Shown: one piece after another, positions 37,835 through 47,163 of the stretch | How positions within the stretch are numbered: position 1 is the first letter of the stretch | Layout: each line of letters opens with the position of its first letter | Assembly (NCBI GenBank): GCA_963797115.1 | Contig: CAWCOH010000002.1 | Coordinates: 248,001 to 312,000 of the forward strand | DNA length: 64,000 bases | Source: AP-15 sp963797115 | Lineage (GTDB): Bacteria; Pseudomonadota; Alphaproteobacteria; ATCC43930; CGMCC-115725 | Reading direction: 5' to 3' | The notes under the pieces: model-generated | Seen by the model: only the letters and a program-made list of their open reading frames with translations | Databases searched by the model: none | What the model was told of the DNA's origin: nothing | Program-made: the position numbers and the translations under genes

Positions 37835-38363
37835 CTCGTGGGCTTGAGCCTCAGGCCCCGGTGATCGAAAGATCGGGACGACCGCAATCAGTCCTTGGGA
37901 TCGGTTGCCAATGCCGCCGCCGAGATTGCGCATCACGTTGCGGATCGCCGCCCCCTGGGTCAGGATATGACCTCAGGCTTGTTCGACGGCGTCCTCGCGG
38001 CACTTGGCAGAGGCCCCCCTGGAAGAAAGCCCCTGCCGAGAGCGAACGCGCAACGGAGGCTCCGGCAAAAGGCCCGCAAAACCAAGCAATGGAAAATCGC
38101 GAGCGAAAACTTTGTAGCTTAATTCGTAGTCTCCATTTTGGGTTACAATGGGCTGACGGATGGGCATCGAGGAGCAGCAACTCGCGCCGCTTCATTCGAT
38201 CAACCTTGTCGCCCGAAGGTCGTCGCGCCCAATTCCGGTTGGCCGTCTCACCCCGCTTCCCCCATCCCTCCGGCGCTCGGGTTTCGATCCGCCATGCGAT
38301 ACCCCACTGGTAGGCCGCGCACCCCACGTTTCATTCCTCGGTGTTGGCGGTTGAGGTTCTGCT
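37835..38363. other. Region between IS110-C and the cyclase gene
   Basis: No gene recognised. Minus-strand frames at 37.9-38.05 kb contain pieces (FFQGGLCQVPRGRR; MRNLGGGIGNRSQG) that faintly suggest a decayed c-type cytochrome or similar, too weak to call. The promoter of the cyclase should lie in the last 150 bp. Confidence 0.3.
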
Positions 38364-40025
38364 ATGATCGCCGAGCTGAGGGAGGCCATGAAGCAGCCCG
38401 TCGAACGCCGCCTTGCCGCGATCCTTGCCGCCGATGTGGCTGGTTACTCGCGGCTGATGGGTTCCGATGAGGAGGGGACGCACGAACGCCTCAGAGCGCA
38501 TCTCCGCGATCTGGTCGATCCGAAAATTAAAGAGCACCGCGGCCGGATTGTGAAAAACACTGGAGACGGCATGCTGGCGGAGTTTTCGAGCGTCGTGGAA
38601 GCGGTGCGCTGCGCTGCCGAGGTTCAGCGGGGGATGGCCGAGCGCAATGCAGAAACGCCTGAGGATAAGCGCATCACCTTCAGGGTTGGGATCAACCTCG
38701 GAGACGTGATCGCCGAAGAGGACGACATCTACGGTGATGGGGTCAACGTCGCCGCGCGGCTGGAGGCATTAGCGGAGCCGGGAGGCATTTGCATCTCGCG
38801 AGTAGTGCGAGACCAAATCCGGGACAAGCTCCCTTTCCCGTTCGAGGACAGGGGAGAGCAGAGCGTCAAGAACATCGCTCGGTCGGTGCGGGTCTACGCA
38901 TTGCGCCCTGAAGCCGTTGCTGAATTGCCGGCGACAAGTGTAATCGCCCTGGCGTCGCAACGACGACGTATCGTCCCGGCGGTAATGGCGGCGGGAGCAC
39001 TCGGCATCGCTGTCATTGGCTGGTGGCTCTGGCCAGCGACTAGGTCGTCTCCTACGCCACCCGAGGTGGCCGGCACGGCCTTCGAAAACGCCCAGACCGT
39101 CCCATCTGTAACCGTGCCGGCGGTCGCGCCGCGCCTGTCGATTGTCGTGTTACCTTTCGCCAATCTGAGCAACGACCCAGAGCAGCAATATTTCGCAGAC
39201 GGCATCACCGAAGATCTGACGACCGATCTCTCGCGGATCTCACACATGCTCGTGATCTCGCGCAATAGCGCATTCACCTACAAGGACAAACCAGTCAACG
39301 CGAAGCAGATCGGTCGGGAGTTAGGGGTGCGCTATGTGCTGGAGGGGAGCGTTCGCCAGTCGGGTAACCAGGTCCGCATCAGCGCCCAGCTCATCGATGC
39401 CGCGACCGACACACACTTGTGGGCAGAGCGCTTCGACCGCGACACAGGCGATCTTTTCGCGCTGCAGAACGATATTACGCGCCAAATAGCGATTGCGCTG
39501 AATACAGAGCTGGTTGCTGCGGAGGCCCGCCGGCCGACCGAAAATCCCGACGCGCTGGATTACATTCTCCGCGGACGCGCCGCATCACACAGGGCAGCCA
39601 CGCCTGCCAATTACACCGAGGCCGTCCATCTGTTCGAGCGTGCATTGGCCCTCGATCCTGGGTCGGTGGAGGCCCAGGCCTCTTTAGCGGGTGCTCTGAT
39701 AGATCGCGTGAACAGCGGGATGACGACCGCGCGCGTCACCGTTATCGCGCGCGCCAAAGAATTAATCGGGCAGGCGCTGGCGAGATCACCCGACAGCACC
39801 CGTGCGCATTTAGTCAAAGGTCTAGTGCTCCGTGCAGAGGGCCGGTGCGACCTCGCCATTCCCGAATATGAAAGGGTGATTGCGTCAAATCGTAACTCGG
39901 CGGGCGCACTATTCTCTCTTGGGGGCATTGTCAACTTAGCCGCCCGTGGTATGCTCGTTGCGTCGGTGGCGCGGCGGCTCGGGTCGGAAGGTCCTTTGCT
40001 CGCCTATTGTGGTGCCCCGCTCTAA
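38364..40025 (+). CDS. Class III adenylate/guanylate cyclase with TolB-like domain, truncated by a MITE
   Basis: 520 native residues plus 33 from the MITE. Catalytic domain at ~15-185: ILAADVAGYSRLMGSDEEGT (first metal Asp), NTGDGMLAEF, INLGDVIAEEDDIYGDGVNV-AARLEALAEPGG. A membrane segment follows at ~205-225 (VMAAGALGIAVIGWWLW), then a periplasmic TolB-like amino-terminal domain (LSIVVLPFANLSNDPEQQYF-ADGITEDLT) and the start of a TPR region (FERALALDPGSVEAQASLAG). The MITE enters at 39924 and supplies the stop, removing later TPRs. The cyclase domain is complete and could still make cAMP; loss of sensory repeats may alter control. Confidence 0.87.
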   Translation: MIAELREAMKQPVERRLAAILAADVAGYSRLMGSDEEGTHERLRAHLRDLVDPKIKEHRGRIVKNTGDGMLAEFSSVVEAVRCAAEVQRGMAERNAETPEDKRITFRVGINLGDVIAEEDDIYGDGVNVAARLEALAEPGGICISRVVRDQIRDKLPFPFEDRGEQSVKNIARSVRVYALRPEAVAELPATSVIALASQRRRIVPAVMAAGALGIAVIGWWLWPATRSSPTPPEVAGTAFENAQTVPSVTVPAVAPRLSIVVLPFANLSNDPEQQYFADGITEDLTTDLSRISHMLVISRNSAFTYKDKPVNAKQIGRELGVRYVLEGSVRQSGNQVRISAQLIDAATDTHLWAERFDRDTGDLFALQNDITRQIAIALNTELVAAEARRPTENPDALDYILRGRAASHRAATPANYTEAVHLFERALALDPGSVEAQASLAGALIDRVNSGMTTARVTVIARAKELIGQALARSPDSTRAHLVKGLVLRAEGRCDLAIPEYERVIASNRNSAGALFSLGGIVNLAARGMLVASVARRLGSEGPLLAYCGAPL

Positions 40026-40075
40026 CCGAGCGGGGCCGCAAAAAGGCGCCCTGGGTCCGCTAAGTTGACAATGCC
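39924..40075. mobile_element. 152-bp MITE (type A), copy 2
   Basis: Same element as at 25840-25990 in opposite orientation: GGCATTGTCAACTTAGC at 39924-39940 and its complement at 40059-40075, with the internal hairpin GCCCCGCTC-TAAC-CGAGCGGGGC. It ends the cyclase gene and abuts, on the other side, a fragment of an unrelated ABC binding-protein gene, so it again marks a join between unrelated DNA. Confidence 0.75.
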
Positions 40076-40350
40076 GCCGTGGCGCCGCCGCGGTTGCTGC
40101 AGAATCGAGACCGCACTCGCCACCGCGACGGGCCGGCAGAGGACCATTGGCTCAGGCAGCGAGCCGAGTTGATCCGCCGGTTGCTCGCGTCGTGCAGCTC
40201 GTACATGATCCAGAATGGCGTACCGAAGCCCGGACCGGCCTCCGCCGGGTCGAGCCAGGCAGGCGCCACTGTCACATAAAGTGCGAACCGCATCTCGCCT
40301 TCCGGCTTGGTTTGCGCCACCGCGGAGCCAAGGACTACCAACCCCATCAC
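40076..40350 (-). pseudogene. N-terminal fragment of an ABC peptide-type solute-binding protein
   Basis: VLGSAVAQTKPEGEMRFALY then VAPAWLDPAEAGPGFGTPFW and IMYELHDA match the start of the mature SBP_bac_5 proteins that feed dipeptide/opine ABC importers. Similarity stops before the MITE. A second fragment of the same gene type lies at 55017. Confidence 0.6.
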
Positions 40351-40538
40351 CGGCGCTGCGGTACTGGAATAAGGCGCGACAGAGATATTGCCGCCGGTTG
40401 GCGCTATCTTAAAACGCCCTGCGCGTCTCTGCCGACCCGGTTGCCAAGCCAGCCGCGCACAGCCGCGCGAAAGGCCGGGGTTCTCGACCCTCGAAAGCAG
40501 CTCGGGGAGAGAGACAGAACTCTCCGCTGGAGGGAAGT

Positions 40539-42092
40539 GGATTCGAACCCGTATGGGGCTTTTCCTGTCAAGTCGTTGTTTTTGGTTTGTTGTGGGTTCT
40601 TTGTTCGGAGCGGGAAAGCCGTTCTTCGTTCTTTAATCGCGCCGCAGGTGTCAAGAGGGTTTGTCCGATTCCGGCTTAAAGGAGAATACTGGTTAGCGCG
40701 CTGGTGGGCGCCATTGGCCAAATGCTGTTTCTTTGTTCGGTTGAGGGGGCCGTTTCTTCGTCCCGGCCTGAGGTGACGGATCGCGCCACGCGCAGAGGCG
40801 GTCAAGGATGGCCGCAGGCCACCGCCGTAGGCGGCGCGTCCTTGACGGCCGCGAGCACGGCGCGAGGCTCGATCAGGTCGGGGCTGTCATGCTGCGTCCA
40901 GCCGGGTCATGGTTCTTTCCGCGGTCTGCTCGATATGAGCAGCCGCAACTTGGCGTCGGGGAGGCCGGCACCGCTATGTCCCGTGCGCGATCAACGCGTG
41001 AGGCGTGTCGCAACGAAGAACGCGAGGTTGCCGTGCCTCGTCCCAGCGGGACGCGCTACCGCCTAGGTTCGGCGGATTTCGGTAAGCTTTTGCCCTGGCA
41101 TGGTCCTCAGGCGGCGGTCGGCGGTATCGCCGTCCAGTGGTATTCGCTGTGATCGCTCCAAATCCGGTGCATGATGACCGCGAGCTTGCGCGCGACCGCG
41201 ACTTTGGCGCGTCGCATGCCAATTCGTTTCGCCAGCCCCAGGCCCCAGCTCTTCAGGATTGAGGCGCGGGCATCTCGATAGAGGAGCACTGCGGCAGCTT
41301 CGTAGAGATATCCGCGTAGCAGACTGTCACCGCATTTCGAGATGTGCCCAGTGGTGTCCGTCTCACCGGACTGGTAGCGCCGAGGGGTCAGGCCGAGATA
41401 GGCACCGACCGAGACCGATCGTCGGAAGCGTGCGGGGTCGTCGATTACTGCGGTGTAAGCCAGGGCGATCACAACAGGGATTGTCATCAGCCGCCGAGCA
41501 ACCTGATCGTTCCGGGCTCGGGCAAGGATTTGCCGATCAAGCATTGTCACCTGGTCGCGAATGGCGTGCCAGACGGCAAGCAGAGGCTCGATAATCGCGA
41601 TCAGTGCTGGATTGCCGGCAATCTGCTCACGAACGCGCACAGGAAACAGGCCTTTGCTGCCCCGTGCGACAACCAAGCCAAAGGTCTTGAGCAGCCCGCG
41701 GATGGTGTTTGCCGTTGCCTGGCGCTGTGATACCAGGCGGGATCGGGCGACTAGCAGCATGCGCAAGGTATGAGCATCCATGCTTTTGACCGCGACCTCC
41801 CGGTACCACCCGGTGCGAACCACCTGTGCCAGGCCGAACGCGTCATTCGCATCGGTTTTGTTGATCTGAAGGCTGAGCGCCGCCTTGGCGTGCCGGGCGT
41901 CCATGCAGACAACAGGCACGCCGCGTCGACGTAGGCTGAGCGTGAGCCAGTTGGAGAGCTGCCCGGTCTCGAGACCCACCCGCACCGCGCCGGGAGCATG
42001 TTCGCGCACGATGGCGGTAATCGTGTCGGGGTCGGAACGGCACTTCCCGCGCCATATGATGGCGCCGGCATCGTCGATAACACAGATGGAGG
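40539..42092 (-). repeat. 1,554-bp inverted repeat, right arm (IS110 type A)
   Basis: Exact reverse complement of 25990-27543 as far as all overlapping frames show. Here the transposase is complete and its 5' flank continues beyond the arm to ~42345. The outer end abuts GGTTCGAATCC of the tRNA-like repeat at 40539-40549. Confidence 0.85.
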
Positions 42093-42141
42093 TCGTCTCG
42101 AGCGAGACGTCGAGGCCGACATAATGGCACTGCTGATCCAT
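41107..42141 (-). mobile_element. IS110-family transposase (type A), intact
   Basis: 344 residues: MDQQCHYVGLDVSLETTSIC (RuvC-like DEDD domain, first Asp at 11), KTDANDAFGLAQVVRTGWY (conserved D-x-x-D region), then the C-terminal Tnp_20 domain ALAYTAVIDDPARFRRSVSV-GAYLGLTPRRYQSGE with the conserved serine further on (KCGDSLLRGYL). GGAGG lies five bases before the ATG. IS110 enzymes are RNA-guided recombinases that leave no target duplication, so the flanking tRNA-like repeat halves are informative about its target. Confidence 0.9.
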
Positions 42142-42686
42142 GCTTTCCTCCGGTGGCGTTTGACACCGCCGAGCTTACCGGCCTGGTAAGCGGCCGACGC
42201 CCTGCGATTACGCCATGTCCCGTTGCCTGCGATCAGGTTCGCGGAGCGCGCGGAAGGGGTCAAGGGACCGAAACGGTAGCACAGCTTGGCGGCTTGCCGC
42301 CTAGCGGCGCTTGTGTTTGGCAGCGCCTTGACCCCTGAGCACGCGGAGCGACGATGAACTGCGACAGGGCTTTTTGCATTAAGGTTCGGTGTCTGGTTGG
42401 TGCCTGTGTCGGTCTGTTGAGAATCCGAGGGGAGCTCGCCATGGTGGGGCGTATCTTCGTGCCACAAACTCGTATGCGGTGGATCGTTTGATCCTGACCA
42501 TGATGCCGTCATGCGCATCGGCGGCGAAGCTCCGGGCGGCGGGCCCATTCTATCGGTCGGCCTCAAGTGCCAGGTTCGAATACGGTTTCCCGCCACCTCG
42601 GATCCGTCAATTCGGCAGTCGTACTGAAAAGCCAGCGCGAGCGCCGAATGGTGCTGAGTGCTATGCTCGTTTCGGTTAAGCCCCTT
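42142..42686 (-). ncRNA. Conserved non-coding block between two IS110 genes (possible bridge RNA region)
   Basis: 545 bp without a gene, upstream of IS110-A and downstream of IS110-B. 42225-42345 and 42430-42686 are conserved at 61418-61555 and 61617-61870 although both transposase genes have gone there. IS110-group elements encode their guide (bridge) RNA in the non-coding DNA upstream of the transposase, so 42142-42345 is the candidate. The RNA itself is inferred, not shown. Confidence 0.3.
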
Positions 42687-43850
42687 TCAGGACGCTGGAC
42701 GTAAGACGACGCCCTCCAGTGGCTCGCCAGTAGTGACAAAGCGCCAGCGCGCAATGACCAGTTTGCGTGCCAGCGCCACGATCATGGTCTTGCGCGTGCC
42801 AATACGGCTATCAGCGGTGCGGGCGCGATACCACAATGCCAGCGCGCTCTCCTTCTGAAACATCAGAAAGCGCCAGGCGAGTTGGATCAGGCCGCGGCGG
42901 ACCCGGGCATTGCCGGCTCTGGCGAGCCCTTGTTCGCGCCGTTGCGCGCCGCTCTCATCCGGCGAGCCTGTCAGGCCGGCGTAGCGCGCCACGGCTCTGC
43001 GGTCACGCATGGGCCGTGACAGCACCTCATGGACCAGCATATCAGCCGTTTCGACACCAACACCGACAATTCGGGCCAGTAGCCGAACCATGGCGTGGGG
43101 CCCGGTCTCAGGCTGCTGCTCTAATCGTTTCTGACGAGCGTCCTCGATCTGCCTGATCTGGCTGATGACGACGCCCAGCCGCGCCGTGTCGCGCTGCAGC
43201 TCGGCCAAGGTGTTTGGCGGCAGCGGCATGCCCTCCGGGGTATGCACGCTTGCCAGACGCTCGGCGGCCTTGCGCAAGGTTGGTTTGAAGTTGCGAATGC
43301 CCAGCCGGATCAGGGTGGACTTTATCCGGTTGACGATCCGCGTGCGTTCGCCGACCAGGCAGTCGCGCTCGCGGCTCGGCCGCTTGGCGTCCTCTTCGGC
43401 AATCGTCGGCACGCGCGCCATGCTGCAATGGCCCCGTTCTCCACGCAGCCACCCCAGGAACCCGCGTTTCAGCAACTCGGTGTCGAGCCGATCGGTCTTC
43501 GCTCGGCGATGCTCCCGCGATACCGCGACACTCGAGGCATGGATCACGTGAGCCTCTATTCCACGCGCCGCAAGCCAGCGCGCCAGCCAGAAGCCGTCGC
43601 GGCCGGCTTCGAAGGCCAGCGCAATCCGCGTGATCTTTTTACCGGCCCTGACCGCCTCATACCGCCAGCGATGCAGCAGGCCAAGCAGCCGTTCTGGGCT
43701 CGGCTCCAGCTTCTTGCGCGGCTGACGCTCAATGCCGGGAAGCATGCCGGCGACGAGCCAGCTCGAGTGGCTCAGCTCGACGACGGCAATGATCGTGCTA
43801 TTTTGGTCCAGGGCGACGAGGGATCTGCTCAGGTCGTTCGGCTGGGGCAT
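42687..43850 (-). mobile_element. IS110-family transposase (type B)
   Basis: About 387 residues, only distantly related to type A. DEDD-domain features are AVVELSHSSWLVAGMLPGIE near the start, FEAGRDGFWLARWLAARGIE and RAKTDRLDTELLKRGFLGWL; the Tnp_20 half has ARIVGVGVETADMLVHEVLS and AVARYAGLTGSPDESG. The usual first Asp (DxS/DxH) reads VELSHSS, that is Glu in place of Asp. The start at 43850 (MPQPNDLSRSLVALDQ) is chosen over 43910. A truncated relic of the same gene's last ~18 codons lies at 61870-61928. Confidence 0.82.
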
Positions 43851-44416
43851 CGCGGCACTCCATCGATTAGATACAGCGACGAAGTTGCCATCTCTCGCCG
43901 CCCGCCCCATAGCATCTATCGGTCCCGCGTCAGGATCGTCGCTTGCGCTGGGCGAGGTTGCACCGAAACGACCGTTCGGGGATGGAGCCGCAAGGTTAGA
44001 CCCATTGCTTTTGGGCCTACAGCGGTGGAAGGCACTGTGAGAGCAGCCTCACTGGCGGAGCAAAGGAGAGTCGAACTCTCCGCCCCTCGCGAATTCAGGT
44101 CGATATTTTAGATAAGCCTGGTCCGTCGTTGAGATTAGGTGAGCAAGGTCCAGCCGGCGGGTATCAAGCAATGGGCATCTTCGGCCGGATCGGGCCGCGG
44201 TCCAGTGGTCAGGGCCTGACGAACTTTAGCACGAATTCATCCTTCGGCTGCGGCGGGTCCGGCGTGTTCTTATCCCTTGTGTAGCGCGGCTATCTGGATG
44301 GGAAAGGAGCGGCAATCAGGATAAGAATCCGGTGTCGCGGCACTGGCATGATTGTCGTGGCGTGATTGTCGCGCAAGCGGAATTGATGTTTTGGATGTCG
44401 CGGCGCGGCGATCAGG
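43851..44416. other. Region between IS110-B and the istB relic
   Basis: Holds the IS110-B left end near 43912, joined to ATCGGTCCCGCGTCAGGAT (the other half of the tRNA-like repeat, inverted, 43913-43931). At 44057-44095 the minus strand reads GGAGAGTTCGACTCTCC then TTTGCTCCGCCA, like a tRNA T-arm and acceptor end, but no 5' half is found. No gene recognised. Confidence 0.4.
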
Positions 44417-44583
44417 CGTTGGCCGTGATTGTCGCGTGGATCGGCGGGCGGCCGCGGCCTCGCTTGCGTTCGAGTGCGGCGCGACGGCGGTAGCTCTCGA
44501 CGTTCATCTCGAAGATGGTGGCATGATGAACCAGGCGGTCGACGACCGCGACCGTCATTGCCTGGTCGCCGAATACGGCGCGA
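44417..44583 (-). pseudogene. IstB (IS21 helper ATPase), C-terminal fragment
   Basis: AVFGDQAMTVAVVDRLVHHA then TIFEMNVESYRRRAALERKR-GRGRPP: the end of IstB, the AAA+ helper of IS21 transposition. The rest of an istB gene lies 2.6 kb away at 47161-47415, on the same strand, beyond a serine recombinase that has split it. Confidence 0.75.
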
Positions 44584-44876
44584 TGCCATAATAGCGGAAC
44601 AACTGCTATCCAGAATCCGGGTTATCGACGCCGTCCATCCGCTGTTCGGTCAGCTGCTTGAAGTCAGCCCGAGCGGGCTGATTCGGCGCATTGGCTGGAT
44701 CCGGGTGGTTCTTCCCGATGGTCGGCATCGCTAGGTCCCGCAGAAGGCAACAGACCTCGACGTTTCGGCTTGTGAGGCCAGGCCGAATCGTGATCTCCCC
44801 CTGGTGTCGGTACGCACCCTGATTCCCTTGGCGGAATACGTGCGCGCAAGGCTCTCCGCCTTGGGAGAGAGGTTCG
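44584..44876. other. Left end of the serine-recombinase element
   Basis: About 290 bp between the istB break and the first gene of the inserted element. No gene seen; it should contain one attachment half-site (near 44584-44600) and the element's promoter. Confidence 0.35.
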
Positions 44877-45248
44877 ATGAGACATCGGGCCACACAGCTG
44901 ATCCTGCCGTTCGAGCCGGCATTGCCGGGTCGACAGCTGATCTTGGCGCCGAGATTGTGGCCGACGATGACGCCGACAACACAACAACAGCTGGCGAAGC
45001 GGGTGGCACAGCTACTCCGCTCAATGCTGGCCGCAGCCGACGCCGGCGATTTGATCGGGGGGCATCACGATGAACATGCTGCTCAATTTGGAAAGCCCGG
45101 TGACGACGGCGCATCGCGCCAAGCTGGCCTATATTTACGTGCGCCAATCGACCGCCGGCCAAGTCCGTCAGCATCAGGAGAGCACCGAGCTGCAGTATCG
45201 GCTGGTCGATCGTGCAGCCTTGTTCGGCTGGCCCAAGGAACGGATTGA
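44877..45248 (+). CDS. Small accessory protein upstream of the serine recombinase
   Basis: The first ~70 residues (RHRATQLILPFEPALPGRQL, QQQLAKRVAQLLRSMLAAA) look like the short proteins with an xLPF motif often encoded just before large serine recombinases. GAGAGAGG lies 6 bp before ATG 44877. The frame overlaps the recombinase start by 179 bp; that last part is probably only a shadow. Function unknown. Confidence 0.4.
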   Translation: MRHRATQLILPFEPALPGRQLILAPRLWPTMTPTTQQQLAKRVAQLLRSMLAAADAGDLIGGHHDEHAAQFGKPGDDGASRQAGLYLRAPIDRRPSPSASGEHRAAVSAGRSCSLVRLAQGTD

Positions 45249-47163
45249 GGTCATTGATGACGACCTCGGGAAGTCCGGTGCGTCGAGCGACAGCCGCGGC
45301 GGCTTCCAGCGGCTGATCGCCGAGATTGGCCTCGGAAAGGCGGGGCTGGTGCTGAGTCTGGATGCCTCGCGGCTGGCGCGCAACAACCACGATTGGCATC
45401 AGCTCTTGGAATTGTGCTCGCTATTTGGAGTGCTGATCGCCGATGGCGAGCGTGTGTACGATCCGTGCGCCTATCATGACCGTCTGCTGCTCGGCTTGTC
45501 CGGGATCATGAGCGAGGCTGAACTTCATCAGATTAAGCTGCGGCTGCATCAAGGCGAGCGGCAGAAGGCGGCGCGAGGCGAGCTGAGGGTGCCGTTGCCT
45601 GCCGGGCTGGCGTATGGTCGCGATGGCCGGATTGGCTTCAATCCCGATGAAGAAGTGCACGCGCGGCTGCTCCATTTGTTCGCCAAGTTTCGCGAGCTGC
45701 GCAGCGCCAAGGCGGTGATGCGCCATTTTCAAGAGGCCAACTTCCTGGTGCCGGTAAGACCGCTAGACGGGCCATCGCCGCATGACGTCGTGTGGCGGCC
45801 GGCGAGCAACGCACGCATCCTTCGGGTTCTGAAGAACCCCGCTTATGCGGGAGCCTATGTTTACGGCCGCCGTCGACGCACGCCAATCGGCCGCCGTTCC
45901 GGTTCACGGCAGGCCGCGACCGAAGCCGTGGCGATTCAGGATTGGCCGGTTTGCTTGAAGGACGCATTTCCGGGATATATCGATTGGGAGGAGTTCATGG
46001 CGAACCAGCGGCGGCTCGCGGACAATCTCAATCACTACGATGTGAACCGCCATGGGGTGCCGCGAAAGGGCAACGCGTTGCTGCAAGGCGTTGCTATTTG
46101 TGGCCGCTGCAGTCGCCGCATGGGGCTGCATTATTCCGGGCAGAACGGCAACTACCCTGTCTATCTTTGTCGCGCCGATCAGCATCAACATGGCGGGCCG
46201 CGCTGTCAGGAGGTGCGCGCCTCGGGGGTCGATGCGGCGGTCGAAAGATTGTTACTCGAAGCGCTGACACCCGATCGCCTCGCTCTCGCGATTGCCGCTC
46301 TCGGCGAGCTTGAGAACGAAGCCCGCGCGCTCGAGCGTCAATGGTCGCTCAAGCGCGAGCGAGCGCGCTATGAGGCGGAGCGGGCGCGCCGTCAATATGA
46401 TGCCGTCGAACCCGAGAACCGTCTGGTGGCAAGGTCTTTGGAGCGCGTATGGGAGGACAAGCTCCGGCAAGCGGAGCAGATCGACATTGAATACGAGAGT
46501 TGGCGCCGCCAGCAGCCGATATCGCTTGCCGCTGCGGACCGCGCTCAGATTATCTCGTTGGGTGAGGATCTACCCAAACTGTGGGATGCGGCGAGCGTGG
46601 TCGAGCGCAAGCAGATCCTTCGGCTCGTCGTGAAGGAGGTCGTCCTCGATCAGCGGCCCGAGAGCGGCCAAGTCTGGATCAGAATCATCTGGCAGACCGG
46701 TGCCGTCAGCGAGCACAAGGTCCGGCGCAATGTGAGCAGCTACCGCAATTACGCCGACGTCGCGACCCTTGAAGCACGGGTTCGCGATCTCGTCGTCGCG
46801 CGAAAGATGGATCGCGAAATCGCAAGGGCCCTCAATGCGGACGGCCTACTGTCAGCTCACGGTCGGCCGTTCAGCGGCGGTAAGATCCATTTGCTACGCA
46901 AACGGAATATCCCAACGGTGAAGATCAACCGAACAGAACACAATCCCCGACAATGGCCGGATGGGACATACTCCGTTCAAGGCACCGCTGAGGCGCTTTC
47001 GATTTCTACGCGAACCGTCTTCAAATGGCTTCAGAAAGGACGATTATCCGGCCACCAGATCACCAAAGGAATGCCTTGGCAAATCAACCTTTCGAACACG
47101 CAGATCGTTGAGTTGAGAACACGAGTACGACGCACAACTCTTTCGAAGAAGGAGGCATCATGA
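45070..47163 (+). CDS. Large serine recombinase
   Basis: 697 residues. Resolvase catalytic domain ~19-165 with Ser27 in YVRQSTAG and the LDASRLARNNHDWHQLLELC helix; recombinase domain ~180-300; zinc ribbon with Cys344, Cys347, Cys367 and Cys379; a coiled coil ~405-480; and an extra C-terminal part ending in an excisionase-like helix-turn-helix (VQGTAEALSISTRTVFKWLQ). Such enzymes integrate and excise elements at short att sites. It sits between two halves of istB, so it is probably both the cargo and the agent of that insertion. The frame is intact. Confidence 0.9.
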   Translation: MNMLLNLESPVTTAHRAKLAYIYVRQSTAGQVRQHQESTELQYRLVDRAALFGWPKERIEVIDDDLGKSGASSDSRGGFQRLIAEIGLGKAGLVLSLDASRLARNNHDWHQLLELCSLFGVLIADGERVYDPCAYHDRLLLGLSGIMSEAELHQIKLRLHQGERQKAARGELRVPLPAGLAYGRDGRIGFNPDEEVHARLLHLFAKFRELRSAKAVMRHFQEANFLVPVRPLDGPSPHDVVWRPASNARILRVLKNPAYAGAYVYGRRRRTPIGRRSGSRQAATEAVAIQDWPVCLKDAFPGYIDWEEFMANQRRLADNLNHYDVNRHGVPRKGNALLQGVAICGRCSRRMGLHYSGQNGNYPVYLCRADQHQHGGPRCQEVRASGVDAAVERLLLEALTPDRLALAIAALGELENEARALERQWSLKRERARYEAERARRQYDAVEPENRLVARSLERVWEDKLRQAEQIDIEYESWRRQQPISLAAADRAQIISLGEDLPKLWDAASVVERKQILRLVVKEVVLDQRPESGQVWIRIIWQTGAVSEHKVRRNVSSYRNYADVATLEARVRDLVVARKMDREIARALNADGLLSAHGRPFSGGKIHLLRKRNIPTVKINRTEHNPRQWPDGTYSVQGTAEALSISTRTVFKWLQKGRLSGHQITKGMPWQINLSNTQIVELRTRVRRTTLSKKEAS

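Noticed and set aside
37861..38167. Cytochrome c pseudogene
   Set aside because: Suggestive pieces in several frames (LCQVPRG, IRNVMRNLGGG) but no CxxCH motif could be read, so not called.
44057..44140. tRNA on the minus strand (GAGAGTTCGACTCTC...CTCCGCCA)
   Set aside because: The 5' acceptor complement GGAGCAA and an anticodon stem are not found in the next 90 bp.
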